Source: Phenylobacterium aquaticum (GTDB lineage: Bacteria > Pseudomonadota > Alphaproteobacteria > Caulobacterales > Caulobacteraceae). Taken from it: a stretch of 64,000 nucleotides of DNA. Below, in pieces: positions 1 through 7,990 of the stretch (the first letter of the stretch is position 1; each line of letters starts with the position of its first letter). The position numbers and the translations under genes were made by a program. The notes under the pieces were generated by a model, which saw only the letters and a program-made list of their open reading frames with translations, did not search any database and was not told the DNA's origin. The DNA is taken from assembly GCA_947378305.1 (NCBI GenBank), contig CANCJJ010000010.1, forward strand, positions 1-64,000, written 5' to 3'.

Positions 1-1110
1 TCAGGACCCCACCGGCGTGATCATTCGGCCCAGTTTGGGCACGGATATGGACACGACATCTCCGGGTTGCAGATAGGTCTTCTGTTTGCGGGCCCGGGCA
101 ATATAGGTCTCGATGACCCGCGTGGGCATGGGCCCCTTTCGGCCGCTCAGCAGCCAGAGAAGCAGGCCCTGCATACGGTCGCGGGTGCCTATGCCGTTGA
201 AAATGGTGCCTGCAGGCGTGCCGGCCATGATCAGGGTACGGGGCGGAATGGCCCCCTCGGAATCGAAGGGCAGGCGAGCCTCGCCGCCCCAATAGGTCCA
301 GCGCTTCAGCGGGGTGGTTTTCTGCGGGTTTACAACGTTGGCCAGGTCAGTCGAACTCGGGCAGCGGGCGAAGGTTTGGCGGAGGATCTCGTCCAGATCC
401 CAGATCCAGTCCGTGACCGGGCCGCGCTGGCGTTCCCGGCCATTGACCGACAATTGCAGGACAAGGTCGGACAGGAAGGATTTCAGGTCGCGAGGAATGA
501 CGAACAGGTCGCCCACAGGCAGATAGCCCGGCCCGCTCTTGCCGGAGGTGAAGCCGCGCCCGGACTGGGGATCGCGCAGGTCGACATTGCGCAGGAGCAT
601 GGCCCGGTCGGTGACATCATTGCCCAGGATCAGGCCGCCGGTGGCGGGGGTGTCCGGGGCGAGGGGGGAGAGGGGCACCAGGCAGAGCTCAACCTCGTAG
701 TCCAGCAAGCCATTTCCTGCGGGCAAGGTCGCCCAAGGCCCGGTGGGCTCGACCACCTTGGGGAAGAGGAAGGGGGTGCCCTGAACCTGGGATTCCTCGG
801 CATGTTCCGGATAGTTGGTGCCGACGGCCACATGCAGGTTTGTCAGCCGGACCGGGATTTGGAGGTCAGCGACATTCGCCTCAGCGGCAGGGGCGGCCTC
901 AATGGCCTGGCGCAGGCCGTCATAGCCAAGGCGCAGGAACAGGTCGATGGCGTCATCATCAGGGCCTTTGGCCAGGGCGGTGATGTCGAATCCGCTCACC
1001 GTATCCCCATGATAGGCCATGATTGCAAGCAGGCGGGGTCGGGCCTCGCCTTGGGCCCGGGCAAAGGTCAGGGCCTGATCGAGGGGGGCGATGGGGAGTG
1101 GGGCAGCCAT
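1..1110 (-). CDS. Fumarylacetoacetate hydrolase (FAH) family protein
   Basis: Likely hydrolyses or decarboxylates a beta-diketo acid produced by aromatic ring cleavage, in the cytosol. The protein is about 369 residues. The C-terminal FAH fold is recognisable from DYEVEL (residues 137-142, metal ligands E139 and E141), GNDVTDR (163-169, D165) and a late AGTPAG motif, which the family uses for a divalent metal and substrate. I chose the ATG at 1110; an in-frame TTG at 1191 would add 27 residues of no FAH character. The stop codon lies at bases 1-3, so the gene is complete. Its closeness to the extradiol dioxygenase and hydroxylase at 4.5-7.2 kb suggests it handles a downstream intermediate, but it is transcribed separately. 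The substrate cannot be told from sequence. Confidence 0.85.
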   Translation of the reverse strand: MAAPLPIAPLDQALTFARAQGEARPRLLAIMAYHGDTVSGFDITALAKGPDDDAIDLFLRLGYDGLRQAIEAAPAAEANVADLQIPVRLTNLHVAVGTNYPEHAEESQVQGTPFLFPKVVEPTGPWATLPAGNGLLDYEVELCLVPLSPLAPDTPATGGLILGNDVTDRAMLLRNVDLRDPQSGRGFTSGKSGPGYLPVGDLFVIPRDLKSFLSDLVLQLSVNGRERQRGPVTDWIWDLDEILRQTFARCPSSTDLANVVNPQKTTPLKRWTYWGGEARLPFDSEGAIPPRTLIMAGTPAGTIFNGIGTRDRMQGLLLWLLSGRKGPMPTRVIETYIARARKQKTYLQPGDVVSISVPKLGRMITPVGS

Positions 1111-1207
1111 GAAAGTCTCAGGTTTTTTTGGGAGGGGGACGCTACGGGTGGGATCAAATCGCTGTTTCGGAGGGCAAGCAGTTGGCCCCAACCCTAGTCA
1201 GTCTCAA

Positions 1208-1236
1208 TCAATAATTGACATATATCCCAATTTCAA
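1208..1236 (-). promoter_or_regulatory. Candidate sigma70-like promoter for the FAH-family gene
   Basis: Read on the minus strand, TTGAAA (1231-1236) and TATTGA (1208-1213) are separated by exactly 17 bases, about 100 bases upstream of the chosen ATG. The intergenic stretch 1111-1268 is AT-rich compared with its surroundings. This is pattern recognition only. Confidence 0.35.
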
Positions 1237-1268
1237 CATTTTTACATAAATCATATGAGGAATGACCC

Positions 1269-1694
1269 ATGGACCTGACGGCGAAAATACTGATCACCCT
1301 GGTGGCTCTGGCGACCGGTTTTGCGCCTATGCTGGCCGATTTCAACGCGACCCACGCGACCAATCCCTTGTGGACACCTCATGCACGCTTCCATGTGGTG
1401 TGGCAGGTCCTATGTCAGACTGGTGTTTCGCTTTTGATCCTCTATCTGACCTGGTTGGCGAGCTTTGAGGGGCATTTGATTTTGGCGGCTATTGTGAACT
1501 TCAACTGGCCGGTGACGTTTTTCATCACCCTGTTCAACATGAAGCGGTTTGCCGGATCGCTGAAGGATGTGAACGGCATTCCGCCCTTCCGGTTCCGCAT
1601 TGGCGGGGCCGAGCACCTGGTCGACACCAACCTGCTAGGGGCGAGTGTGCTGACAACCCTGAATGTCGTGGCGACCGGACTGCTTCTGGCCTGA
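1269..1694 (+). CDS. Small integral membrane protein of unknown function
   Basis: A 141-residue protein with about four hydrophobic segments (roughly residues 5-24, 45-65, 70-92 and 122-141) and no catalytic motif that I can name. An AGGA Shine-Dalgarno-like sequence sits 7 bases before the ATG. It may belong to one of the small DUF families of four-helix membrane proteins. It is divergent from the FAH gene and convergent with the GH3 gene, with only 8 bases between the stop codons. It could serve the aromatic-catabolic block as a membrane helper, but nothing in the sequence proves a link. Confidence 0.75.
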   Translation: MDLTAKILITLVALATGFAPMLADFNATHATNPLWTPHARFHVVWQVLCQTGVSLLILYLTWLASFEGHLILAAIVNFNWPVTFFITLFNMKRFAGSLKDVNGIPPFRFRIGGAEHLVDTNLLGASVLTTLNVVATGLLLA

Positions 1695-1702
1695 GGTCGT
1701 CG

Positions 1703-3550
1703 TCAGGCGCAATAGTTCACCGGATAGAGTGGGGCCGGATTGTCCAGGGGCCGGTCAGGGGTCTGGGCCAGAACCTGGGCCATGGATGCAGGCAGGGCGA
1801 AGGGCAGGCGGCCCTCCGCCTGGGCCAGGCCGGTCAAGACATCGAGCAGGGCGTCTTCACTGGCACCGAATTCGGCCAAGAGGCCGCTGGCGCGGGCCCG
1901 AACCTGGGTCAGTATGGCGGGGCGATCCAGGTGGACGGACACGATCACGGGCAGGCCGTCCGGCAGGGCCTCCAGCCAGTCCAGTCCGGCATGACCAGGC
2001 TTGAAGTCCAGGTCGCCTTCATGCTGGCGTGAGCCGAAGAAGAAGTCCGGGTGCAGGGTCTGGTAGGGGGCGGACATGCGCAGGAGGGCAATCCTGGCCT
2101 CGCCTGGGTCGGTCACCACGCGGAAGCCACGACGGGTGAGGGTTTCCGTATCCAGCCCGTGGACGAAGACCGCGTCACCGGGCTTGAGGTCGGCTTCTGG
2201 GGTGCGTTCCAGCCAGGTGAGGGCGCGCCTCTGGGTGGCTTCCGCTTGCCGCAGAAAGGCCTCGCAGCCCACGAGGGCCTCGGCCTGGGCCACATCAACG
2301 AAGGGGGCGTCGAAGAGACCGAGCTCGAACTTCTGCTTGAGGATGCGATAGGCGGAAATATCAAGCCGGGCCGGGTCGATCAGGCCCTGGTCCACGGCGG
2401 CCAGCAGGGGCGCGGGATCGTTTTCGCCGCCGAACTGGTCAAGGCCCGCATCAACGCCAATGGCAAACCTGGCTTCAGCAGAGAGGTGATCTACGCCCCA
2501 GGACATGCCGATGTCGTCGAGGGTCTGGACAGGCACGCCGGTGCGGCAGGCCTCATTGCAGTCCTTGGTAATGGCCCAGTCTGACAGGATCACGCCTTCA
2601 AATTCATGGTCACCGCGCAGCAGGTTGATGAGCAGTGGCCTGCTGAAGCCTGCGCCTAGGGGGGCCAGGTCCTCGCCGTCGATCTGGACGTTCTGGAGAA
2701 TGTTGTAGGTCGGCATGACTCCGGAAACCTTGACCTCAAAGGCATCCAGAAAGGCATCGACATGGTCCTGGAAGGCTCCGCCAGGAAAGGCGGAAAACCG
2801 GCCGTAATAGTTGTGACCATCAAACCCGTCCCGGGATGCGCCATAGCCGACCCAGTGCTTGACGACAGCGGCGACGCCTTCGGGGTTCAGGCCCGCCCGC
2901 CCGCCCTGAATGCCCTCAACATAGGCCCCGACCATTTGACGCACGACCTTGGGGTCCTCGCCGAAGGTACCCTCAATGCGCGGCCAGCGCGGCGAGGTGG
3001 CCAGATCGGCCTGGGGGGACAGGGCCATGTGAATGCCGACGGCCCGATATTCCTGCCGGACAATGTCAGCGAACCGGCGCACCAGGTCGAGGTCCCCGAT
3101 CGCAGCAAGGCCCAGGGTCTCCGGCCATTGGGAAAACCCTGCAGCGGCAGTGCTGGCCCCGGTGGTGGCCTTGAAATGACTGCGCGGATCGGTGCTCACG
3201 GTCACGGGAATGCCCAGCCTGCCCCGGGCGGCCAGGGTTTGGAGGGCATTGTTCTGAACAGCAAAGTCCCGGGGACGCAGGCTCAACCGGGTGATCAGGC
3301 TGTTGACCCCATGACCATTGATCAGCTGTTCGGCAGCCTCAAGGTCATAGCCTGGACCAAATCCCATGGGACCAAAGGGGCCGAAGGAGGGGGCGGTGCC
3401 GTGCATCATCAGACCGGCTTTTTCCGCCAGGGTCATGCGCCCCAGCAGGTCCCGCGCCCGCACCTCAGGCGACAGCCGCCAGTCCTCATAGGGCGACAGA
3501 ATGCCGTCATGGTCGAGGTCGCGGAAGGTTTTGCCGTCCTGTTCGATCAT
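1703..3550 (-). CDS. Glycoside hydrolase family 3 beta-glucosidase-like protein
   Basis: Hydrolyses beta-linked sugars or glycosides from non-reducing ends by a retaining mechanism. From the ATG at 3550 the protein has 615 residues. The GH3 N-terminal barrel shows YEDWRLSP near residue 21, KH at 231-232 and the nucleophile motif ILSDW (321-325, D324). A C-terminal GH3 sandwich follows. A short calcium-loop-like DLDHDG stretch sits at 11-16. No signal peptide follows this start, whereas many relatives are exported. The N terminus is doubtful: the frame stays open to 3667, and a neighbouring frame reads LDNPFEL just before SPDKIKAG, as if one extra base split a longer N terminus (see findings). 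Next to aromatic-catabolic genes it could release phenolic aglycones; that is inference. Confidence 0.85.
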   Translation of the reverse strand: MIEQDGKTFRDLDHDGILSPYEDWRLSPEVRARDLLGRMTLAEKAGLMMHGTAPSFGPFGPMGFGPGYDLEAAEQLINGHGVNSLITRLSLRPRDFAVQNNALQTLAARGRLGIPVTVSTDPRSHFKATTGASTAAAGFSQWPETLGLAAIGDLDLVRRFADIVRQEYRAVGIHMALSPQADLATSPRWPRIEGTFGEDPKVVRQMVGAYVEGIQGGRAGLNPEGVAAVVKHWVGYGASRDGFDGHNYYGRFSAFPGGAFQDHVDAFLDAFEVKVSGVMPTYNILQNVQIDGEDLAPLGAGFSRPLLINLLRGDHEFEGVILSDWAITKDCNEACRTGVPVQTLDDIGMSWGVDHLSAEARFAIGVDAGLDQFGGENDPAPLLAAVDQGLIDPARLDISAYRILKQKFELGLFDAPFVDVAQAEALVGCEAFLRQAEATQRRALTWLERTPEADLKPGDAVFVHGLDTETLTRRGFRVVTDPGEARIALLRMSAPYQTLHPDFFFGSRQHEGDLDFKPGHAGLDWLEALPDGLPVIVSVHLDRPAILTQVRARASGLLAEFGASEDALLDVLTGLAQAEGRLPFALPASMAQVLAQTPDRPLDNPAPLYPVNYCA

Positions 3551-3716
3551 CTTTCCTGCCTTGATCTTGTCCGGGCTCGAGCTCAAAGGGATTGTCCAAC
3601 GCGACAAGACTGCAAATTTCGACACGCACCCGCACGCGGACCCCGATTTCGGGCGCATCCTGGTCAAGCGGCTGGACGGTTACAAGGCGCGTGGTGTCCC
3701 GTTCCGGTGAATGACC

Positions 3717-4496
3717 TCAGATAAGGCCGTGATAGGAGCCGCCGTCCAGCTGGAGGTTCTGGCCGGAGATGAAGCCCGCCTGGGCGCTGCAGAGAAAGGC
3801 ACAGGCATCCCCGAATTCCTCGGGCTTGCCGAAACGTTTGGCGGCGATGGAGTCCGTGATCTCGGCCCGGGCCTCTTCATAGGTGATGTTTTTCATGGCC
3901 ATGGCCAGCTTGGCCATCTGCTGCTGACGCTCGGTATCGAAGCGCTCGGGGAGCATGTTGTTGATGGTGACATTGTCGGCGGCGACCTCTGGGGCAAGGG
4001 CCTTGCAGGCGGCGGTCAGGGCAGCCCGGGCCGCGGTGGACAGGCCCATGGGGCCGCGGGGCGATTTCACCATGGCGCTGGTGATATTGACAATCCGGCC
4101 AAACTTCCGCTCCCGCATACCCGGCAGCAGACCGCGGATCAGCATGAGGGCGGGCATCATGTTGGCGTCAATGGCCCCCATCCAGGCGGCTTCGTCCCAG
4201 TTCTGGAAATAGCCAGGGGGCGGGCCTGCATTATTGTTCACCAGGATGTCGGCATCCGGACAGGCGGCGAGCAGGGCCGCGCGTCCCTCCGGCGTTTCGA
4301 TATTGGCGACCACGGCATGGACATCCCGCCCCGTGGCCTTGGCAATCGTAGCCCTTGCCGCTTCCAGCGTGTCTGCCGTCCGTCCGTTGAGGGTGACCTC
4401 AACGCCTTCACGGGCGAGGGCGAAGGCGCAGGCATAGCCCAGCCCCCTGGATGATGCGCAAACAAGCGCCTTGCGCCCCTTAAGACCGAGTTCCAT
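3717..4496 (-). CDS. Divergent SDR-family protein lacking the YxxxK catalytic pair
   Basis: A 259-residue Rossmann protein of the short-chain dehydrogenase/reductase family, similar overall to FabG. The cofactor loop ASSRGLG (14-20), the NNAG motif and the C-terminal LDGGSYHG are present. At the active site, the Ser of NITSAMV is followed 13 residues later by Ser instead of Tyr and 17 residues later by Arg instead of Lys, so the classical catalytic Tyr and Lys are missing. Such divergent SDRs form a known group of unclear chemistry. The gene lies 38 bases downstream of the flavin hydroxylase and probably belongs to the same operon. It may act on a ring-derived intermediate. Confidence 0.85.
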   Translation of the reverse strand: MELGLKGRKALVCASSRGLGYACAFALAREGVEVTLNGRTADTLEAARATIAKATGRDVHAVVANIETPEGRAALLAACPDADILVNNNAGPPPGYFQNWDEAAWMGAIDANMMPALMLIRGLLPGMRERKFGRIVNITSAMVKSPRGPMGLSTAARAALTAACKALAPEVAADNVTINNMLPERFDTERQQQMAKLAMAMKNITYEEARAEITDSIAAKRFGKPEEFGDACAFLCSAQAGFISGQNLQLDGGSYHGLI

Positions 4497-4534
4497 GTTT
4501 TTCCCCTGTTTTCGTTCGACTGACGGATTAGGGC

Positions 4535-6205
4535 TCAGGCCACAGGGGCGTGAGCGCGAAGTGACTGGCCAAGATAGGCCTCCATGGCTGCCAGGGCACC
4601 GGCGGTTTCCGCGTCGGATGGCAGGACAGAAAGGATGTGGCCATCGGGTCGGACCAGGAGGGCTCCGGATGGGGACAATCCCATATGGGAGGCCCAGCCC
4701 TTGGTGGCCCCGAAATCCCGGCCCTCGATGAGAACCTTGAGCGGGACGGTTAGACCGGTGGCTTCAAGCCCAGTCGGATCGGCCTCCGGCCCGGCGATGA
4801 GGGTGAAGCCATTGTGGCTGACAAGATCAAGGGTCGAGCGGCCATCGGACAAGGCCAGGTGCGGCAGTCTTGCGCCCACCACGGCCTTAGGCGTGAACTC
4901 ACTGATGGGCAGGAGGTCATCGGCCCTCAGGGCATCCCCATAGGCAAAACCCAGCTGGAGCCGGAGGCTGTCAAAGTGATCCTTCTGGAAGGCTATGGCC
5001 GCGTCCACGGCAGCCCGGGCCTCAGGCTCGGACAGGCGGGCGGCAAAGGTTTCGGCATCCACGGTCTGATCCGGTCCATAGCCAAGGGCCCCGAACAGGG
5101 TGATCATGCGCATGGCATTGCCAAGGCTCTGTCCCATATTGGTCTCGGCGATTTTGCGGCGCTCGGCATTATAGGACTCAAGCAGGTCCGGTGAGGCCCA
5201 GCCAGCTTCGATGGCGGCAATTTTCCAGGCCAGGTTGTCGATATCGCCCACGCCCGTATTCAGGCCGAGTCCGCCCGTGGGGGGGAAGCGGTGACCGGCA
5301 TCGCCGACCAGGAAGACATTGCCGTCCCTGTACCGACGGGCAACCTGGGCAGACATGTTCCAGGCGCGGACGCCCTTGACCTTCAGGTCGGCAGGCTCGT
5401 GTCCAACCGCAATGCGAATGGCGGCGCGGCACTGGGCTTCATCGAAGGCTTCGGGGGGGTCGTCCATGCCGCAGGGGTGCATGAGGACCCAGGTCTTGCC
5501 CACGTCATAGGCAATCAGCACGCCCCCGGCGTCGGGTCCGAACAGGAAGTAGAGAATGGCGGCCTGGTCGCCCACATGCGCCCTCAGGTCCGCCTCAAAA
5601 TGGATCATCATGTTGGCGGCGAGCCGTTCCGGACCGTCCATGGCAATGCCGACCGCGTCACGAACTGGACTGCCTGCGCCGTCGGCCGCGATCAGGTAGC
5701 GGCTCTTGACCTTGATCTGCTCGCCGGACGCCCGGTCCAGCAGGGTCGAGACGACACTGTCGCCGAGTTGCAGACAGCCCTGCCATTCCAGGCCGCGCCG
5801 CAGGTCGACCGTGGGCTGGGTGAGGGCGGCGGCCTCGACGATTTCCTCGAACTTCGGCTGCTCGATATTGATCAGGGGCCAGGGGGTGAGGTCCCGGACC
5901 TCGTCGTCCTGGCGCTCATAGACCAGGGACCCGATTTCAGGCTTGTCCAGTCGCTGGATCATGCGGACATAGCGCCCCTCATGGGCGGGCGTGGCGACGG
6001 CATGGATCGCGTCCATGGGCAGGCCCGCGGCGGCGGCGATCTCCAGGGAGCGGGGGTTGAGGGCATGGGCCTTGGGGGCCTCAAGGCGGCTGAGGTGCTT
6101 TTCCACCAGGAGGGTCCTGATCTTGCGCTGCCCGAGCAATTGCGCGCCCAGCAGGCCAATCGGGCCCCCACCAACAATGAGGACGGTTGTTTCAATCTCA
6201 GTCAT
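4535..6205 (-). CDS. FAD-dependent aromatic hydroxylase (MhpA/phenol hydroxylase-like)
   Basis: Probably hydroxylates a phenolic or hydroxyphenyl-acid ring to a catechol using NAD(P)H and O2. The 556-residue protein has an N-terminal FAD dinucleotide fold (GGGPIG at 11-16), the family sequence HALNPRSLEI near residue 47, the second FAD motif VGDAGHRFPP, then GLGLNTGVGD. A C-terminal thioredoxin-like extension is typical of class A phenol hydroxylases. The ATG follows GAGGATTTGCC, a good ribosome site, only 9 bases after the stop of the extradiol dioxygenase. The pair would hydroxylate and then meta-cleave a ring. It is named from family features; the substrate (phenylpropionate, biphenyl, steroid ring or other) is not known. 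Confidence 0.9.
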   Translation of the reverse strand: MTEIETTVLIVGGGPIGLLGAQLLGQRKIRTLLVEKHLSRLEAPKAHALNPRSLEIAAAAGLPMDAIHAVATPAHEGRYVRMIQRLDKPEIGSLVYERQDDEVRDLTPWPLINIEQPKFEEIVEAAALTQPTVDLRRGLEWQGCLQLGDSVVSTLLDRASGEQIKVKSRYLIAADGAGSPVRDAVGIAMDGPERLAANMMIHFEADLRAHVGDQAAILYFLFGPDAGGVLIAYDVGKTWVLMHPCGMDDPPEAFDEAQCRAAIRIAVGHEPADLKVKGVRAWNMSAQVARRYRDGNVFLVGDAGHRFPPTGGLGLNTGVGDIDNLAWKIAAIEAGWASPDLLESYNAERRKIAETNMGQSLGNAMRMITLFGALGYGPDQTVDAETFAARLSEPEARAAVDAAIAFQKDHFDSLRLQLGFAYGDALRADDLLPISEFTPKAVVGARLPHLALSDGRSTLDLVSHNGFTLIAGPEADPTGLEATGLTVPLKVLIEGRDFGATKGWASHMGLSPSGALLVRPDGHILSVLPSDAETAGALAAMEAYLGQSLRAHAPVA

Positions 6206-6214
6206 GGCAAATCC

Positions 6215-7186
6215 TCAGGCCTCGGCGGGCGCGATTGTGCGCCCAAACGTTTCCGGCATGTCCGGTCCCCACTGGCTGACGCGCCCCAAACCGATGGGAT
6301 GGTCGCCCGGAAGCACGCTGGCGTCCAGTTGATCGCCGTCTGTCCAGTGTTCATGGATGTGGCCCCAGGGGTCGCGCCAGTAATCGAAGACCTGGCTTCC
6401 GAGCAGGTGGCGGCCAATGCCCCATTCCGGGGTCCGTCGCCGGGCCGTGAGGTATTCCCGACCGGCATGGACGTCATCTATGTCGCAGACTTCCCAGGAC
6501 AGGTGATTAAGCCCGGCGATGCCGCCTGAGCCCATGGAACTGGCAAAGAGGATAGAATGGTGGTCCGCCGGCTCGGCCCCCCGGTCACAGCGGGTGAAGG
6601 CGGCTACGGGCTGGCCCGGGGCAAGGTTCACGCGATCTGACTGCAGGAGCCCAAAGCGCTGGTGGTACCAGGCCAGCGAGGCCGGAACATTGGCCACATT
6701 GAGCGCCAGGTGTCCGAAGCGCTTGATCCGGCTGGGCCCGGCCTTGATGCGTTGCACGGCCCCAATGCGGCGGAAGTCATTGCCCATGTTCAGCAGGCGA
6801 GGGGAGAGATCGGCCAGGGGGGCAAGGGGTGAAATGCCGAAGACCGCCTCCACCAGATTGCCATCGGGGTCTCGGGTCGAGGTTTTCCAGCCACCGCCGG
6901 GTGAGTCCAAGGCTTCAACCGGGGTAAAGCCCTCGGTTGCGGCCAGCCGGTCCAGGTCATCCCGACTGGCGAGCGTGAAGGCAAAGCCCAGAAAGGCGGG
7001 CGCGCCCTGGTGAATCAAATGCACGAAGGGGGCTGATCCGGAGCCGCGCATATGGAGCACATCGGCGCGCCGGTCTGCCCGGGTCATGCCGAAATCCATC
7101 AGAAAGGCCTCGATTGCATCAAGATCCGGGACCTGAAGGTGGGGATAGGCCACGTCCTGGGCACGAATGACGGGTTCAGTCGTCAT
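6215..7186 (-). CDS. Type I extradiol ring-cleavage dioxygenase (BphC-like)
   Basis: Cleaves a catecholic ring next to the two hydroxyls with Fe(II) and O2. The 323-residue protein contains two vicinal-oxygen-chelate modules. In the C-terminal one the metal ligands are visible: H159 (FGHLALNV), H228 (LNHLSWEV) and E279 (HIHEHW). The second-shell residues H210 (ADHHS), H260 (GIGRH) and Y269 (VFDYW) match the biphenyl-diol dioxygenase pattern. AAGGAGG lies 9 bases before the ATG, a very strong ribosome site. It is first in the minus-strand operon with the hydroxylase and SDR, divergent from a TetR gene that probably controls it. Confidence 0.9.
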   Translation of the reverse strand: MTTEPVIRAQDVAYPHLQVPDLDAIEAFLMDFGMTRADRRADVLHMRGSGSAPFVHLIHQGAPAFLGFAFTLASRDDLDRLAATEGFTPVEALDSPGGGWKTSTRDPDGNLVEAVFGISPLAPLADLSPRLLNMGNDFRRIGAVQRIKAGPSRIKRFGHLALNVANVPASLAWYHQRFGLLQSDRVNLAPGQPVAAFTRCDRGAEPADHHSILFASSMGSGGIAGLNHLSWEVCDIDDVHAGREYLTARRRTPEWGIGRHLLGSQVFDYWRDPWGHIHEHWTDGDQLDASVLPGDHPIGLGRVSQWGPDMPETFGRTIAPAEA

Positions 7187-7312
7187 GCCGGTGGTCCTCC
7201 TTCATTTCGCTTGATCTAGTATTTAGGGATATTTTGAGAATTTTGGGAGGTTTGTCAATTATAGGAAATTGGTTAGAAGGTTTTTTCCGATTTTTCTGGA
7301 GTCGATCCCGTC
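7187..7312. promoter_or_regulatory. Divergent promoter region between catabolic operon and TetR gene
   Basis: This 126-base region is much more AT-rich than the flanking genes and must hold promoters for both directions. Read on the minus strand, TATAAT and TTGACA occur close together around 7254-7263, and AAGGAGG precedes the dioxygenase ATG. I could not find a clean palindrome that I would call the TetR operator. Confidence 0.5.
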
Positions 7313-7984
7313 ATGACCTTGAGTGGCCCCTTCGCCCTGGAAGCAAGCAATCTGGGCAAGAGTGGACGAACCCGTGCCCGGCTGATGGATGCGGCGGTCG
7401 ATGTCTTTGCCCGTGAGGGGTTTCAAGCTGCCTCTGTCAATGAAATCGCCCGACTGGCCGATGTCGCCAATGGCACATTCTACGTCCACTTCCGGGACAA
7501 GGACGCCATTGCTGCGGAGGTGGCCTATGGCATTACTCGCGAGATCGCCCGGCAGATTGACGAGGCCATGTCCCAAATTGACGGGGCGGCGGAACGCTTC
7601 AGCTTTGCCACGCGCCAGTTCATTGAGCTGGCGACGACCCAGCCCATGTGGGGCTGGGTGCTGATCCGGTCAGCCTGGATTGTCCCCGAACTGAACCACC
7701 GGGTGGAAACCTATTTGAGCTCCGACCTGAAACGGGGCGTCAAGCAGGGCATTTTCAACCGCGAAATCGACCCCTTCATCGTGGACGCCATCTCCTCCAT
7801 GATCCTGTCGGCCCTCGCTGCCCGATTGAGAGGAGATGCCGGGGAAGAGGCCGGGTCGCGGGTGTCTGAACTCGCACTCTGTATGCTGGGGTTTCCGGTG
7901 TCTGAGGCCAAGGCCCTGGCCTGGAGTGCCATCACCTTGCAGGACTTCAGCACAAATGTCCTGCCCCGGGCACCCAAGCCCTGA
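7313..7984 (+). CDS. TetR-family transcriptional regulator
   Basis: A DNA-binding repressor candidate of 223 residues. The N-terminal helix-turn-helix is clear: TRARLMDAAVDVFAREGF at about residues 22-39, then NEIARLADVANGTFYVHF. The C-terminal ligand-binding half is not diagnostic. It is transcribed away from the dioxygenase-hydroxylase-SDR operon across a 126-base AT-rich region, the usual layout for a TetR repressor of a catabolic operon that responds to substrate or product. Its stop is 6 bases from the convergent M20 peptidase stop. Confidence 0.88.
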   Translation: MTLSGPFALEASNLGKSGRTRARLMDAAVDVFAREGFQAASVNEIARLADVANGTFYVHFRDKDAIAAEVAYGITREIARQIDEAMSQIDGAAERFSFATRQFIELATTQPMWGWVLIRSAWIVPELNHRVETYLSSDLKRGVKQGIFNREIDPFIVDAISSMILSALAARLRGDAGEEAGSRVSELALCMLGFPVSEAKALAWSAITLQDFSTNVLPRAPKP

Positions 7985-7990
7985 CCCTGG

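Noticed and set aside
1215-1248. TTGACA at 1215 read as a plus-strand promoter for the small membrane protein
   Set aside because: No acceptable -10 element appears at 16-18 bases spacing; the opposite-strand pattern is better.
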